A DNA stretch of 64,000 bases, from contig CAMJPB010000001.1 of the NCBI GenBank assembly GCA_946407815.1, forward strand, positions 62,001 through 126,000, written 5' to 3'. The position numbers were made by a program, and so were the translations under genes. Shown piece by piece: positions 51,901 through 60,600 of this stretch. The notes below the pieces were generated by a model that had not been told where the DNA came from, searched no databases, and worked only from the letters and a program-made list of their open reading frames with translations. The stretch's first letter is position 1; every line of letters starts with the position of its first letter. This DNA comes from an uncultured Caryophanales bacterium. Lineage in GTDB: Bacteria > Bacillota_I > Bacilli_A > RFN20 > CAG-826.

Positions 51901-54482
51901 ATGAAAAAGTATTAGGTGATAACGTCGCTGCTAGAGCGGTGATTGAAGAAATTGCGAATATTGGTAATGTTACTTATGATGGTGGAGTTAACGATTCATT
52001 AGCAAAAATTGCTTCTAGTGAAACTAATTATGGTAATTTATCTGATGATCAAAAAGATATTGTTAATGCTACAAACTACAGCACATTAACTCTTGACCGT
52101 GAAGTTTATGATAATGTCAGTGCAGTGGCCGCTTTAATTAAAGCCATTCCTACTGCTACAGAAAGCGAAGAATATTATGATGCAGTTGATGCAGCAACTG
52201 CTGCATTCAACTTATTAAGTGGAGAAGAACAAAATGTTTTAAAAGTTTCTATATTTGATCTAGAAACTGGAATTACATATTATCAATATTTATTTAATCA
52301 TGTTGCTGCTAGAGACGTGATTGAAAGAATTCAAGATATTGGTTCTCTCGTTTACGGTGGAGAAGATGATTCTTTAGAGGCTATTGTATACGCTGAGACC
52401 GGATATAATGCTTTAAGCGATGCTCAAAAAGCTATTGTTGATGGTGTTAACCACAATACTTTAGTTTCTGACCGTGAAATTTATAATCATGTCGACAATG
52501 TCGCAGATTTAATAACAGCTATTGTTCCTGCTGAAGGAGAAAGTTACTATAATGCAGTTGAAGAAGCTGCTGCAGCATATAATGCTTTAACTCCAGAAGA
52601 ACAAGCGATTCTTGATAATAGTGTTGAAAAAGATTTTGGAAAAATCTTATCCGATAATTTAGCCGCAAGCCCCGTTATCGAGGCTATTGAAAATATTGGC
52701 AAACTTACATATAACGGTGGAACTAATGACTCCTTAGAAGATATTGAAATTGCTGAAGGTTTATATGAATTATTAACTGAAGATCAAAAAGCCATTGTTG
52801 ATGGTGTTAACCACAATACTTTAGTTAAAGATAGAGCTAGTTATGATAGAGTTGACGTAGTTGCTGAATTAATTGAAAACATTGGTGAAGTGAAACATGA
52901 TGAGGAAACCAAGAATCAATTAGTTGTTGCAAGAAATGCATATAATGCATTAAGTGAAAAAGAAAAAGCTTTAGTTAGTGGCTATAATAACACTTATAAA
53001 ACTTTGGTAGATGACGAACGCGTCTATGAAGCATTTGTAAAAATAGATTCTATTGGCGAAGTAAGCTACGACTTTGAATCACAAGACAAAATTAAAGAGG
53101 CTAGAGAATATTATGATTCTTTAACTGAAGATCAAAAAGCACAACTTGGCAAAAAGTCATTATTGACTTTAGTCAATTCAGAAACTGAATATGCTAGATT
53201 AGAAAAAAGCGCAAACATCTTAGTAATTATTCTCTTAATCGTTGTTTGTTTAACTATCATTGGTGGTATCTGGTTCTTATTCTTCTTATTAAAAAAGAAA
53301 AGAAAAGATGACGACGATAACGACAAAAACAATGCAAAAGGTAAACCAGTAAAAGCAATGTCTTTTGGTGGCGTATTACCAATTATCTTATTCACTTCTC
53401 ATTATGTTGATACTCCATTTATTATTCTTTATGTTTTATGTGCATTAGCCGTTATTATTTGGAGTATCGACTTAGTTTACGTACTTGTTAAGAAATTTAA
53501 AAAGTCTCAACTTGCTGAAGCAACAAGTATGGAAAGTGAAGTACTAGCTTCACCTTCTGAAGAACCTTCTTCAGCTGCAATTGAGGCAAATGCTTTACTT
53601 GAAAGCGTGAAGAAAGATGAAGAAGAATCTAAGCTTGTTGTTGATAAAAAAGGTAATGTTTTCCAAATTAGATACATTAAATCTTTCACTGCCAAATTAT
53701 CGCAATCTAACGATACTCTTAAGGAAAGATATAACGAATTAAAGAACTTAGTTCTTTCTTATGAAGGAACTTCATCAAGAGTGTCTTGGTATTATGACTC
53801 TATTAATGCCTCAAAAGAACAACTCATTAAGTTCGCTATTCGTGGTAAAACATTATGCGTTTATTACTCAAGCAAATTAGAGAATATTGATGATTCATTT
53901 AAACTTGAAGAAGCTAAAGGAAATAGATTTGAAAAAGTTAGAAATTTACTCCGTATTAAATCTGAAAAGAAATTTGAAAATGCGAAAGAATTAATCAAAC
54001 TTTTAATGAAGGAGCTTGGTCTAAAACAAGGTAAGCTCCCTAATGAAGATTACAAAATTCCTTACGAAACTACTGAAGTTTTACTTTCCAAAGGTTTAAT
54101 TAAGGAACTTGCGACACACTTAGAAGTTAAAGAAAGTGTTAAGCAAGAACTACTAAAATCAGTAGCAGTGGAAAAAGTTGATGAATTAATGAGTGATGAA
54201 ACTGCTGAATCTTTAATTGAAGAAGATAACGTCACAAGACGGATTCAAGGTAAGAAAGACATTATTAATGTTGATACTTTATCAATGAACTTTAAAGATG
54301 GTGACTTAGTTAACTTAGAAGCCTTAATCGAGAAGAAACTTGTTTCTTCTAATACCAAATATGTTAAAGTTCTAGCAAGAGGAACTCTTGATAAGAAACT
54401 TAATGTCGATTTACACGATTACTCAATTCAAGCTGTAAAAATGATTCTATTAACTGGTGGTACAGTTAAGAAGATTCAATAA
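48993..54482 (+). CDS. Giant InlB-repeat, helical-repeat membrane protein with cytosolic domain
   Basis: 1829 residues from ATG 48993 (SD GAAAGG). Signal peptide 1-35. Two InlB_B/Listeria-Bacteroides beta repeats (about 165-255 and 355-430; ITLNSNGGTGG, IDYELNGGS) are present. About ten helical repeats of 80-120 residues follow (about 435-1400), each with LxxxQKAIVDGVNHNTLVKD-like ends, resembling FIVAR-type spacers. At about 1408-1430 and 1460-1485 lie two TM helices. The last 330 residues are cytosolic, with YIKSFTAKLSQSNDTLKERY and LIKFAIRGKTLCVYYS, a domain known from many gut Bacillota but without assigned function. It links surface contact to the cell interior. Confidence 0.82.
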   Translation: MKKTWIKSISLSLACLLGCGVLTTALAVNNKQSNPVEVDAATTTTATLTYSDVLANARSDYKKTVWGDWQWWKVPKKDGEIYAGDNTYFVNNKAYSDGATKIDFSISFKDGYVVPRIEMVATTLATNSNSFSWTIGDTYYNQNPPYKVYLEDTTSGERHIIESFTITYTFTKYKITLNSNGGTGGLSSVLNPYNRAMPTISSSNLPTREGYVFQGYYDTSASTGGNKYYNANGTSAKTFTNKDDSLKLYARWTLAQKAVNITKGTGLSNVYVSSNGNVTDASSSDLKASGTNFAQGSTVYGYAKLSKGYKAQSGWTLKAGTADTEGALYLVGSGTVSSSGYNFGTLNASTITYSIDYELNGGSVATANPTSYTIESDTFTLNNPTKEGYNFLGWSEEGKTGYAETVTVTKGTYGNKKYTANWALVEELQAVVDAIIDLGVPTNISYPGSKTGLENAESLYSVLSPDLKAVLDSDYADVVNQLIEDRNQYDSLRSAAIDNAINKINLISEPISYPGSRDEVFAARDALVNLDELDRVDSVVTNLSDYNNALNTYNNLRDLAVEQVIESIDNISRDGEGKILYPNSKSSLENTESLYDALAEEEKTPTVVTNYNDLLQARSDYNALREDRVQDVIDAIDDISKPFDDSREEQIATAQGLFDALDSSDKDASVITNLKKLEDAQAADDVADDIEALPTVSDTAEYRVLVNETRAAYNSLTNDQKGFIGEDILELLVSREQALLVIDAINNIGDLSYPGSKDLLDVANALYAEYIAAGYPAEFIVNYQTLVDDNSNYNNADAVATLIKAIPVPSESDTYYDAVDTAQSAYIGLSAAEQALLQSAIFDSETGITYAEYLADNVAARDVIERIQDIGQVVYGGEDDSLEAIVYAETGYNALSNAQKAIVDGVNHNTLVKDRADYDAVDAVAALIELIPEAKASSDYYNAVDLASTGYGQLTTDQLAIINDATAFDYEKVLGDNVAARAVIEEIANIGNVTYDGGVNDSLAKIASSETNYGNLSDDQKDIVNATNYSTLTLDREVYDNVSAVAALIKAIPTATESEEYYDAVDAATAAFNLLSGEEQNVLKVSIFDLETGITYYQYLFNHVAARDVIERIQDIGSLVYGGEDDSLEAIVYAETGYNALSDAQKAIVDGVNHNTLVSDREIYNHVDNVADLITAIVPAEGESYYNAVEEAAAAYNALTPEEQAILDNSVEKDFGKILSDNLAASPVIEAIENIGKLTYNGGTNDSLEDIEIAEGLYELLTEDQKAIVDGVNHNTLVKDRASYDRVDVVAELIENIGEVKHDEETKNQLVVARNAYNALSEKEKALVSGYNNTYKTLVDDERVYEAFVKIDSIGEVSYDFESQDKIKEAREYYDSLTEDQKAQLGKKSLLTLVNSETEYARLEKSANILVIILLIVVCLTIIGGIWFLFFLLKKKRKDDDDNDKNNAKGKPVKAMSFGGVLPIILFTSHYVDTPFIILYVLCALAVIIWSIDLVYVLVKKFKKSQLAEATSMESEVLASPSEEPSSAAIEANALLESVKKDEEESKLVVDKKGNVFQIRYIKSFTAKLSQSNDTLKERYNELKNLVLSYEGTSSRVSWYYDSINASKEQLIKFAIRGKTLCVYYSSKLENIDDSFKLEEAKGNRFEKVRNLLRIKSEKKFENAKELIKLLMKELGLKQGKLPNEDYKIPYETTEVLLSKGLIKELATHLEVKESVKQELLKSVAVEKVDELMSDETAESLIEEDNVTRRIQGKKDIINVDTLSMNFKDGDLVNLEALIEKKLVSSNTKYVKVLARGTLDKKLNVDLHDYSIQAVKMILLTGGTVKKIQ

Positions 54483-54487
54483 CAAAA

Positions 54488-54511
54488 AGAACGCTTCGGC
54501 GTTCTTTTTTA
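54488..54511 (+). terminator. Terminator of the giant repeat gene
   Basis: AAGAACGC-ttcg-GCGTTCTT hairpin with six T. Confidence 0.88.
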
Positions 54512-54529
54512 AATATATAATATTTACTC

Positions 54530-56107
54530 TTAACTAACGACAAAGTGATGTGGATCTAAACTTCCACATGTAGGGTCAACATTAGAGTGACTTGAGGAAT
54601 CACTTGCTTCAATATAATATTTAACGTCATCTCCGTGAGTTAAACCTTCAAAAGTATAAGTAAAATTGTTGGTTTCTAAGTATCTAGTCATTGAACTTAC
54701 TTGATAGAGTTGATCATTGATGGAAAAATGGATTTTAACATCATTTTCATTAATAGTTGAATTTGAGTAAGAAACAATATTTGTTTTTACTAAATATTTG
54801 TCTTTAAATTCAACTTCACCTTTATAAACCTCTCTAGAGTCAATAAAAAGCATGTTTTTATCAGGAATTTCGTGTGTTCTACAATGTAGAGCGTCTGTAT
54901 TTAAAAACTCTCTTCCATATGAATCAGAAGATGAAAATCCTTGGATTCCATGAACTGTGTAACCTGGTAAAGCTTGTTTATAAACCTCTAATGCTTTTTG
55001 GTTATAAGTTGTATTATCTCCTAAAGGCATATAGACATGTTTATTCGCGATTAATGAGTTAGTGTAAGGTGCAACAGTGCTTCCTCCAGGTTCTTCAACT
55101 CGATAGATTTTGTAGTTATAACCATAAGCACATTTGGTATTAGCAAGTTCATTAGCAACTTGTTCATAATATTTGTATCGAGAGTTAGAAGTAGGTAGTT
55201 TTGCAACAATGATTTTATCTGGTGCAACTATCTTAGCCCAACAATCAATATGTGCGATATAGTCACCTTGAGGGTCAATAGTGATAACATAGTTATCAGT
55301 GCCTGTAAATTGCTTCATTTGATTTCTGACAAATGTTTCATCATTGTTATTTTCAGAAACAACTAAATCATCGCTAAAAGAGGTGCCACGACCATCTTGC
55401 ATTAAATTGCCGCCTGTATGAGTAATGCTCATTTTTGAGTAGTCTAAACCAAGGTAGTTTGCAATCTTTTTAGGCACTGCATTTTGCTCAGTTCTTTGTG
55501 GGCGGTTATATGTAAAATCGACCACAGATAAATTAGAGTTATTAAAAACATAAAATGGAGAGAAATCTCTAACCCAATAGGCATAATCATTATCAATGTT
55601 CATGTCGATAAAGGTTACATTATCCATATTAACTCCAGCATTTTGAAGTTCACTTTTAGCAGCATTAATCCTTGATGACCCATTACTTGAAGGATTGCAA
55701 AGCAAGAGTATTTTATTATCTTCTGAAATTGTTTTATATGCTGATAAAGGCATGTTATTTGGATAACACATTTTAACCATTTCAACTGGTTCAAATTCTG
55801 CCGGCATTCTCAAAGAGAAGTCTTCGATTACTTTGTAATCATCTTCTTCTGGAACAACTGGTGGATCAACAGGTATCACTGGAGGATCTACAGGATCAAC
55901 AGGAGTGACAGGTGGATCAACTGGAGTGACAGGCGGGTCTTCTTTTCCTTCTTCTCCAGGCTCATCGTTTGGGGTCTCGTCCTCATTATGAGGGATCTCC
56001 GCCTCATTATTTATAAAAGGGAAAATATCCCCCAAATTTAAGGAGCAAGAGGACATTATAAGTCCTGAGATTAATAGAAGGATGTTTAACGAACCACGCT
56101 TTTTCAT
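54530..56107 (-). CDS. PAD/agmatine-deiminase-like lipoprotein
   Basis: 525 residues from ATG 56107. Lipobox LIMSSC (about residue 22). An acidic Pro-rich linker (about 38-95) has repeated PPVTPVDPP units, and the peptidyl-arginine-deiminase (Porphyromonas type)/agmatine deiminase fold follows at about 100-430. Catalytic set: YWVRDFSPF (Asp), THTGGNLMQDG, YIAHIDCWAK (His) and TDALHCRTHEIPD (Cys). A beta-sandwich of about 90 residues ends it. Agmatine deiminases are cytosolic; surface attachment suggests action on peptides or extracellular guanidino compounds (inference). Confidence 0.8.
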   Translation of the reverse strand: MKKRGSLNILLLISGLIMSSCSLNLGDIFPFINNEAEIPHNEDETPNDEPGEEGKEDPPVTPVDPPVTPVDPVDPPVIPVDPPVVPEEDDYKVIEDFSLRMPAEFEPVEMVKMCYPNNMPLSAYKTISEDNKILLLCNPSSNGSSRINAAKSELQNAGVNMDNVTFIDMNIDNDYAYWVRDFSPFYVFNNSNLSVVDFTYNRPQRTEQNAVPKKIANYLGLDYSKMSITHTGGNLMQDGRGTSFSDDLVVSENNNDETFVRNQMKQFTGTDNYVITIDPQGDYIAHIDCWAKIVAPDKIIVAKLPTSNSRYKYYEQVANELANTKCAYGYNYKIYRVEEPGGSTVAPYTNSLIANKHVYMPLGDNTTYNQKALEVYKQALPGYTVHGIQGFSSSDSYGREFLNTDALHCRTHEIPDKNMLFIDSREVYKGEVEFKDKYLVKTNIVSYSNSTINENDVKIHFSINDQLYQVSSMTRYLETNNFTYTFEGLTHGDDVKYYIEASDSSSHSNVDPTCGSLDPHHFVVS

Positions 56108-56207
56108 ATTTTCAATTGTATAACATTTATATCTAATAGATAAGTTTTCTTTGAAAAGTTCAAACAAATGTAAGATAATTCAAACGCTATAAAAACTAAA
56201 AATGCTT

Positions 56208-56385
56208 ATGAAAAAATTTACTCTTATTACAGGTGGCGCAAGTGGATTAGGCTTAGAGCTTGCGAAATTATTTGCAAAAGATGGAATAATTTGTTTCTTG
56301 TCTCATCTAACCCTAAAAATTTAGAAACCGCTAAAAATTCTTTAATAAAGAATTTAATGTTGAAATTTCTTATAAGTGTCTTAAA
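56208..56385 (+). pseudogene. Fragment of a short-chain dehydrogenase
   Basis: MKKFTLITGGASGLGLELAK is the N-terminal Rossmann motif (TGGASGLG) of an SDR. After KLFAKDG the frame shifts by a missing A near 56285 (then LFLVSSNPKNLETAKNSLIK), and a second missing A occurs near 56347. Only about 60 codons remain of the usual 250 before a Nif11-like segment begins. Either the region is decayed or these are homopolymer sequencing errors plus a deletion. Confidence 0.65.
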
Positions 56386-56670
56386 AAAGGTAAGTCATTG
56401 CAAAAGCACCAAAGAACTTTTAGCACTCGCTAAACAAGAAGGCGTTGAACTTAACGATGAACAATTAGCAGCAGTTAATGGTGGTCTTTGTGAAGACGAA
56501 GCACCAGTATTTGAAACCTGCCCAGATTGTGGCAACAAGTTGAAGGCGAATATATCGAAACAACTCCTGGTGATGGAAAATATCATTTCCGTTGTCTAAA
56601 CTGCGGATATCATTGGACAAAGAAATTATTAAAAATCTTAAAATCCTCGGGAATTACCGTATATTTTGAA
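56357..56670 (+). pseudogene. Nif11-like leader peptide with zinc ribbon, frameshifted
   Basis: KSTKELLALAKQEGVELNDE then QLAAVNGG is a Nif11/double-glycine-type leader. It is followed by CPDCGNK and, after a -1 slip (missing A in AACAAGTTG near 56540), YIETTPGDGKYHF-RCLNCGYHW, the second half of a CxxC zinc ribbon. The original start is unclear: the leader is joined to the SDR fragment. In intact loci such leaders guide export or modification of small peptides. Confidence 0.6.
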
Positions 56671-56679
56671 CAAAACTCA

Positions 56680-56979
56680 ATGCAATATAAAGTCGATAAT
56701 GAAGTTTTAACAATCTTTTTAGAAGGCAAAATCAATTCAGCAAATTCATATAAATTTGACCAAGAAGTTGATGAGATTATTTCGAAATCAAGTTTTAATC
56801 AACTTGTTTTTGATTGTGAAAAACTTTCTTATATATCCTCAGCTGGTATTAGAGTTATTTTAAAAGTTGAGAAGAAAATTCATAACACGAAACTTACAAA
56901 AGTTTGTTATGATGTTTATAAGCTATTAGACTTGGTTGGGTTTACAAAAGTTCTTACAGCAGAAAAAGTTAAATATTAA
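56680..56979 (+). CDS. STAS-domain protein (anti-sigma-factor antagonist-like)
   Basis: 99 residues if translation starts at ATG 56680. TIFLEGKINSANSYKFDQEV and LSYISSAGIRVILKVEKK are the STAS core, with the phosphorylatable Ser in YISSAG. Proteins like SpoIIAA/RsbV bind anti-sigma kinases, but no kinase is seen nearby. There is no SD, and the frame is open upstream into the zinc ribbon, so the true start is uncertain. Confidence 0.7.
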   Translation: MQYKVDNEVLTIFLEGKINSANSYKFDQEVDEIISKSSFNQLVFDCEKLSYISSAGIRVILKVEKKIHNTKLTKVCYDVYKLLDLVGFTKVLTAEKVKY

Positions 56980-57052
56980 TTTGAGTGTAAAAGTAAACAG
57001 GAGTTAACTTCTGTTTTCTTTTATATGCTTGTGTGTTATTATGTATATAATC

Positions 57053-57661
57053 ATGGACAAAGTTGATGTTTATATTTTAAACATTGAGCTAGTTAAAGAT
57101 AGTTTTAATTTTGTTACAAATTATATTGAACCAACTAGAAGAAGTAAGGCTTTAAAATTTGTTCAAGAAAAGGATCAACTTTTATCCCTTGGAGCGGGTT
57201 ACTTGCTTAAAAAGTATCTTCCAAGCACCAAGATAAAAGAAAGTAAAAGTGGGAAACCATATTTAGAAAACGGTCCATTTTTTAACATTTCTCATTCAGG
57301 CGAATATGTCGTTTTAGCCATTGGAAAAAATTGGGAAGTTGGAGTGGATATTGAACGAGTTGATGAATCTAAATTAGATGCGATTAAATTTAGCCTTCAA
57401 GGTAAAGAAAAAGATGTTTTTGACATAAATTCTTTATTTTTAATGTGGTCAAACAAGGAAAGTTTAATAAAATGTTTGTCTCTAGGAGTTCAAGATATTA
57501 AAATCGTTTCAGGGCTTCCTTTGGAAGGCGTTAGAACTTTTAACGAATCAGAATATTTCACAAAATCACAAATTTATAATAACTATTCATTATCTGTTAC
57601 TTTAAAGGGTAATGAACCATTTAATATCAATATTAAGCCAATAACAGATTTGGAGGAATAA
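57053..57661 (+). CDS. Sfp-type 4'-phosphopantetheinyl transferase
   Basis: 202 residues. FFNISHSGEYVVLAIG, VGVDIERVDESK and LMWSNKESLIKCLSLGV match the conserved PPTase motifs, with the Mg-binding D-x-E and the W-x-x-KE helix. It transfers phosphopantetheine from CoA to carrier domains. It lies 2 bases before the NRPS, which has two carrier domains, so it is the dedicated activating enzyme. Confidence 0.93.
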   Translation: MDKVDVYILNIELVKDSFNFVTNYIEPTRRSKALKFVQEKDQLLSLGAGYLLKKYLPSTKIKESKSGKPYLENGPFFNISHSGEYVVLAIGKNWEVGVDIERVDESKLDAIKFSLQGKEKDVFDINSLFLMWSNKESLIKCLSLGVQDIKIVSGLPLEGVRTFNESEYFTKSQIYNNYSLSVTLKGNEPFNINIKPITDLEE

Positions 57662-57663
57662 AG

Positions 57664-60600
57664 ATGGAAAAGTATTATCTAAGTCAATCTGAACAAGGCA
57701 TTCTATTCGAGTGTCTTCAACCTACCACAAAATATAATTTACCATCTATTATGCCACTTGGAGACAAAGTGGATGTTGCAAAATTAAAGAAGGCTATTAA
57801 GGATTTTTGCGAAATTCACCCAGGAATCTTTGCGGTTATTAAGAAGGATGATGAAGGTCATTTTTATAAGGAATACCATAAGATTTCCGTCGAAATTCCT
57901 ACAAAAGTAGTTGATCAGATTAACGAAAAAGATTTAGTAAAACCATTTGACATTTTTGATTCTAATTTATTCCGATTTGAAATTTTAAAAGATAAGAAAG
58001 AATATTTTCTATTCTTCGATTTTCATCATATTATCGCTGATGGTAATGCGATGAAATTATTCATCGACTCTATTTCGGCATTATATGAAGGTAAAGATGC
58101 TCCAAAAGAAATAGAAAACTCATTTGAATACGGAAATGAAGAAAATAAACTTCTTAAGTCAGACGAATTTAGGAAAGCCGAAGAGTACTTCAAAGAGAAA
58201 TATAGTTTTCTAGATGTTGAATCAACAATAGTTGAAGACATTAAGGAAGAAAAAGTTTCTCACAACACGATTAAGAGACAATTAACAGTTTCAAACGAAG
58301 ACATTCATGCTTTCGTTAAGAAACAAAATATAAAAACATCTTCATATTTCATTTCTAGCTTCATGTTCTTACTAAGTAAGATCAACATGGAGAAAGAAGT
58401 TTTGATTGCTACAATCCATAACGGAAGAAACGAGAGGACCAAAAACACATTCGGAATGTTTGTTAGAACTTTCCCACTTTATATAAATCTTGAGAACATT
58501 AAAAAAACCGATGAAATGCTTAAAAAGGTTAATAAAGAATTAATCGCCAATGTCGAGCATGACCTTTATTCATTCTCAAAAGTTGTTACAAATCTAGGAA
58601 CAAACTCAGATATTCTTTTCGCATATCAAGGTGACTACATGTTTGAAACTAGGTTCCTTGGTAAGAAGACAGTTGCTAAGCAAATCGATGCAAAAGACGG
58701 AAAAGGAACCATGTCAATTGAGGTTCATAGAATTGATGGAAATTTCGAAATTTGGTTCGAATATAGAAGCGATTTATATTTAGAGACAACCATCAATCAA
58801 ATCATCGATTTATACGATATTGTTCTTAAAAAATTATTAAAATCCCCAGGAAATCTCAATGATTTTGAACTTTTAAATGAAAAACAAGTCAAGGTATTAG
58901 ATAGCTTTAATCACGTTGAAATGGACCAAATTGAGCCCGAGAAAACTATCTTAGATAAGTTTGATTATTGGCTAGAAAAACAACCTGATAAAGAACTAGT
59001 TGTCTTTAATGACAAACATTACACATACAAAGAAGTTGATCTCGTCTCAAATAGAATTGCAAACGAACTTGTTAAACTTGGAGTTAAGGCCGAGGACAAA
59101 GTTTCAATTCTTATTTCAAAAAGTGAATACATCGTTATTGCTTCATTAGGCGTCATTAAATCTTGTGGAGCATATCAACCACTCGATGTTTCTTATCCAA
59201 AAGAAAGACTTAACTTCATGGTAAAAGATGCCGGAAGTAAAGTTGTCATCGCTGAAAGACAATATATAGATCTTCTTGACGAATATAAAGGCCCAGTCAT
59301 TTATCTTGATGAGTTAAATAAACTTAAAGATGAATCTCACCCAGTTGATAGACCAAAACCAGAAAATCTCTTTATTATGCTTTATACATCTGGTTCAACT
59401 GGTGTTCCAAAAGGCGTCATGTTAGAACACAGTAACATCATGGCGGTCTGTGGAATTGACACTAAATTCCGTAATCTTCAACATGATGCTCGTGTTAGTG
59501 CCTACGCATCATATGGATTTGACGCAGACATGCTTGACTTATACCCAACAATTTATGTAGGCGGCACAATCTACATTATTCCAGAGGATATGCGATTAGA
59601 TTTAATCGCTCTTAATAAATATATTAATGAGAACAAAATTACTGATGCGTTCTTCACTACTCAAGTTGGTAGACAACTCGTCTCAGAACTTACTTTTGAA
59701 ACGATTAGAACTATTTCAGTCGGTGGTGAAAAGCTCGTTCCATTAAATCCTCCAAAGAACTATAAGTTATTTAACTTATATGGGCCAACAGAAGGCTCAA
59801 TTTATTGCTCAGGTTATAACGTTGATAAACTTTATCACCGTATCCCAATTGGTCATGCTGTTGCGGACTATAAGTTCTATGTTTTAGATGGGAATAAAAA
59901 GAGGCTTCCATGCCTTGCAAAAGGTGAACTTTATATTTCAGGACCTCAAGTTGCTAGAGGCTATTTAAATAGAGATGAAGAAAATAGGAAAGCATTCTTA
60001 ACAAATCCATTTGATAAAGATCCTCGCTTTTCCAAACTCTATAAGACCGGCGACATTGTTAGATTTTTACCTGATGGAGTTATTGACTATATTGGTCGTA
60101 AAGACTTCCAAGTTAAAATTCGCGGATTCCGTGTTGAACTTTCAGAGGTTGAGCAAATCATCCGTCAATATCCAGGCATAAAAGATGCCACAGTTAAAGA
60201 TTTTGCTGACCCTGCAGGTGTTAAATACATCGTCGGTTACATAGTAAGCGATGAAAAGATTGATATTGATGACCTTAAAGGATTCATTAAGAGCAAGAAA
60301 CCACCATATATGGTGCCTCCTTTCATCCTTCAAATTGATGCAATTCCATTAAACCAAAACCAGAAGGTTAATAAGAAAGCTTTACCAGTGCCAGAACTTA
60401 AAGCTGAAGAAGTAGAACCTCCTAAAGGAGAGGCAGAAGAAAAGATTTATGAGATCATGAAAGAAATCCTTGGTCATGAATCTTTTGGAGTGACCACAGA
60501 TATTTATGAAGCTGGTATTACTTCAATTTCCTCAATTACTTTGACTGTAAGACTTTCAAAAGCCTTTAATAAACCAATTAATTCCCAGGATTTAAGCGAA

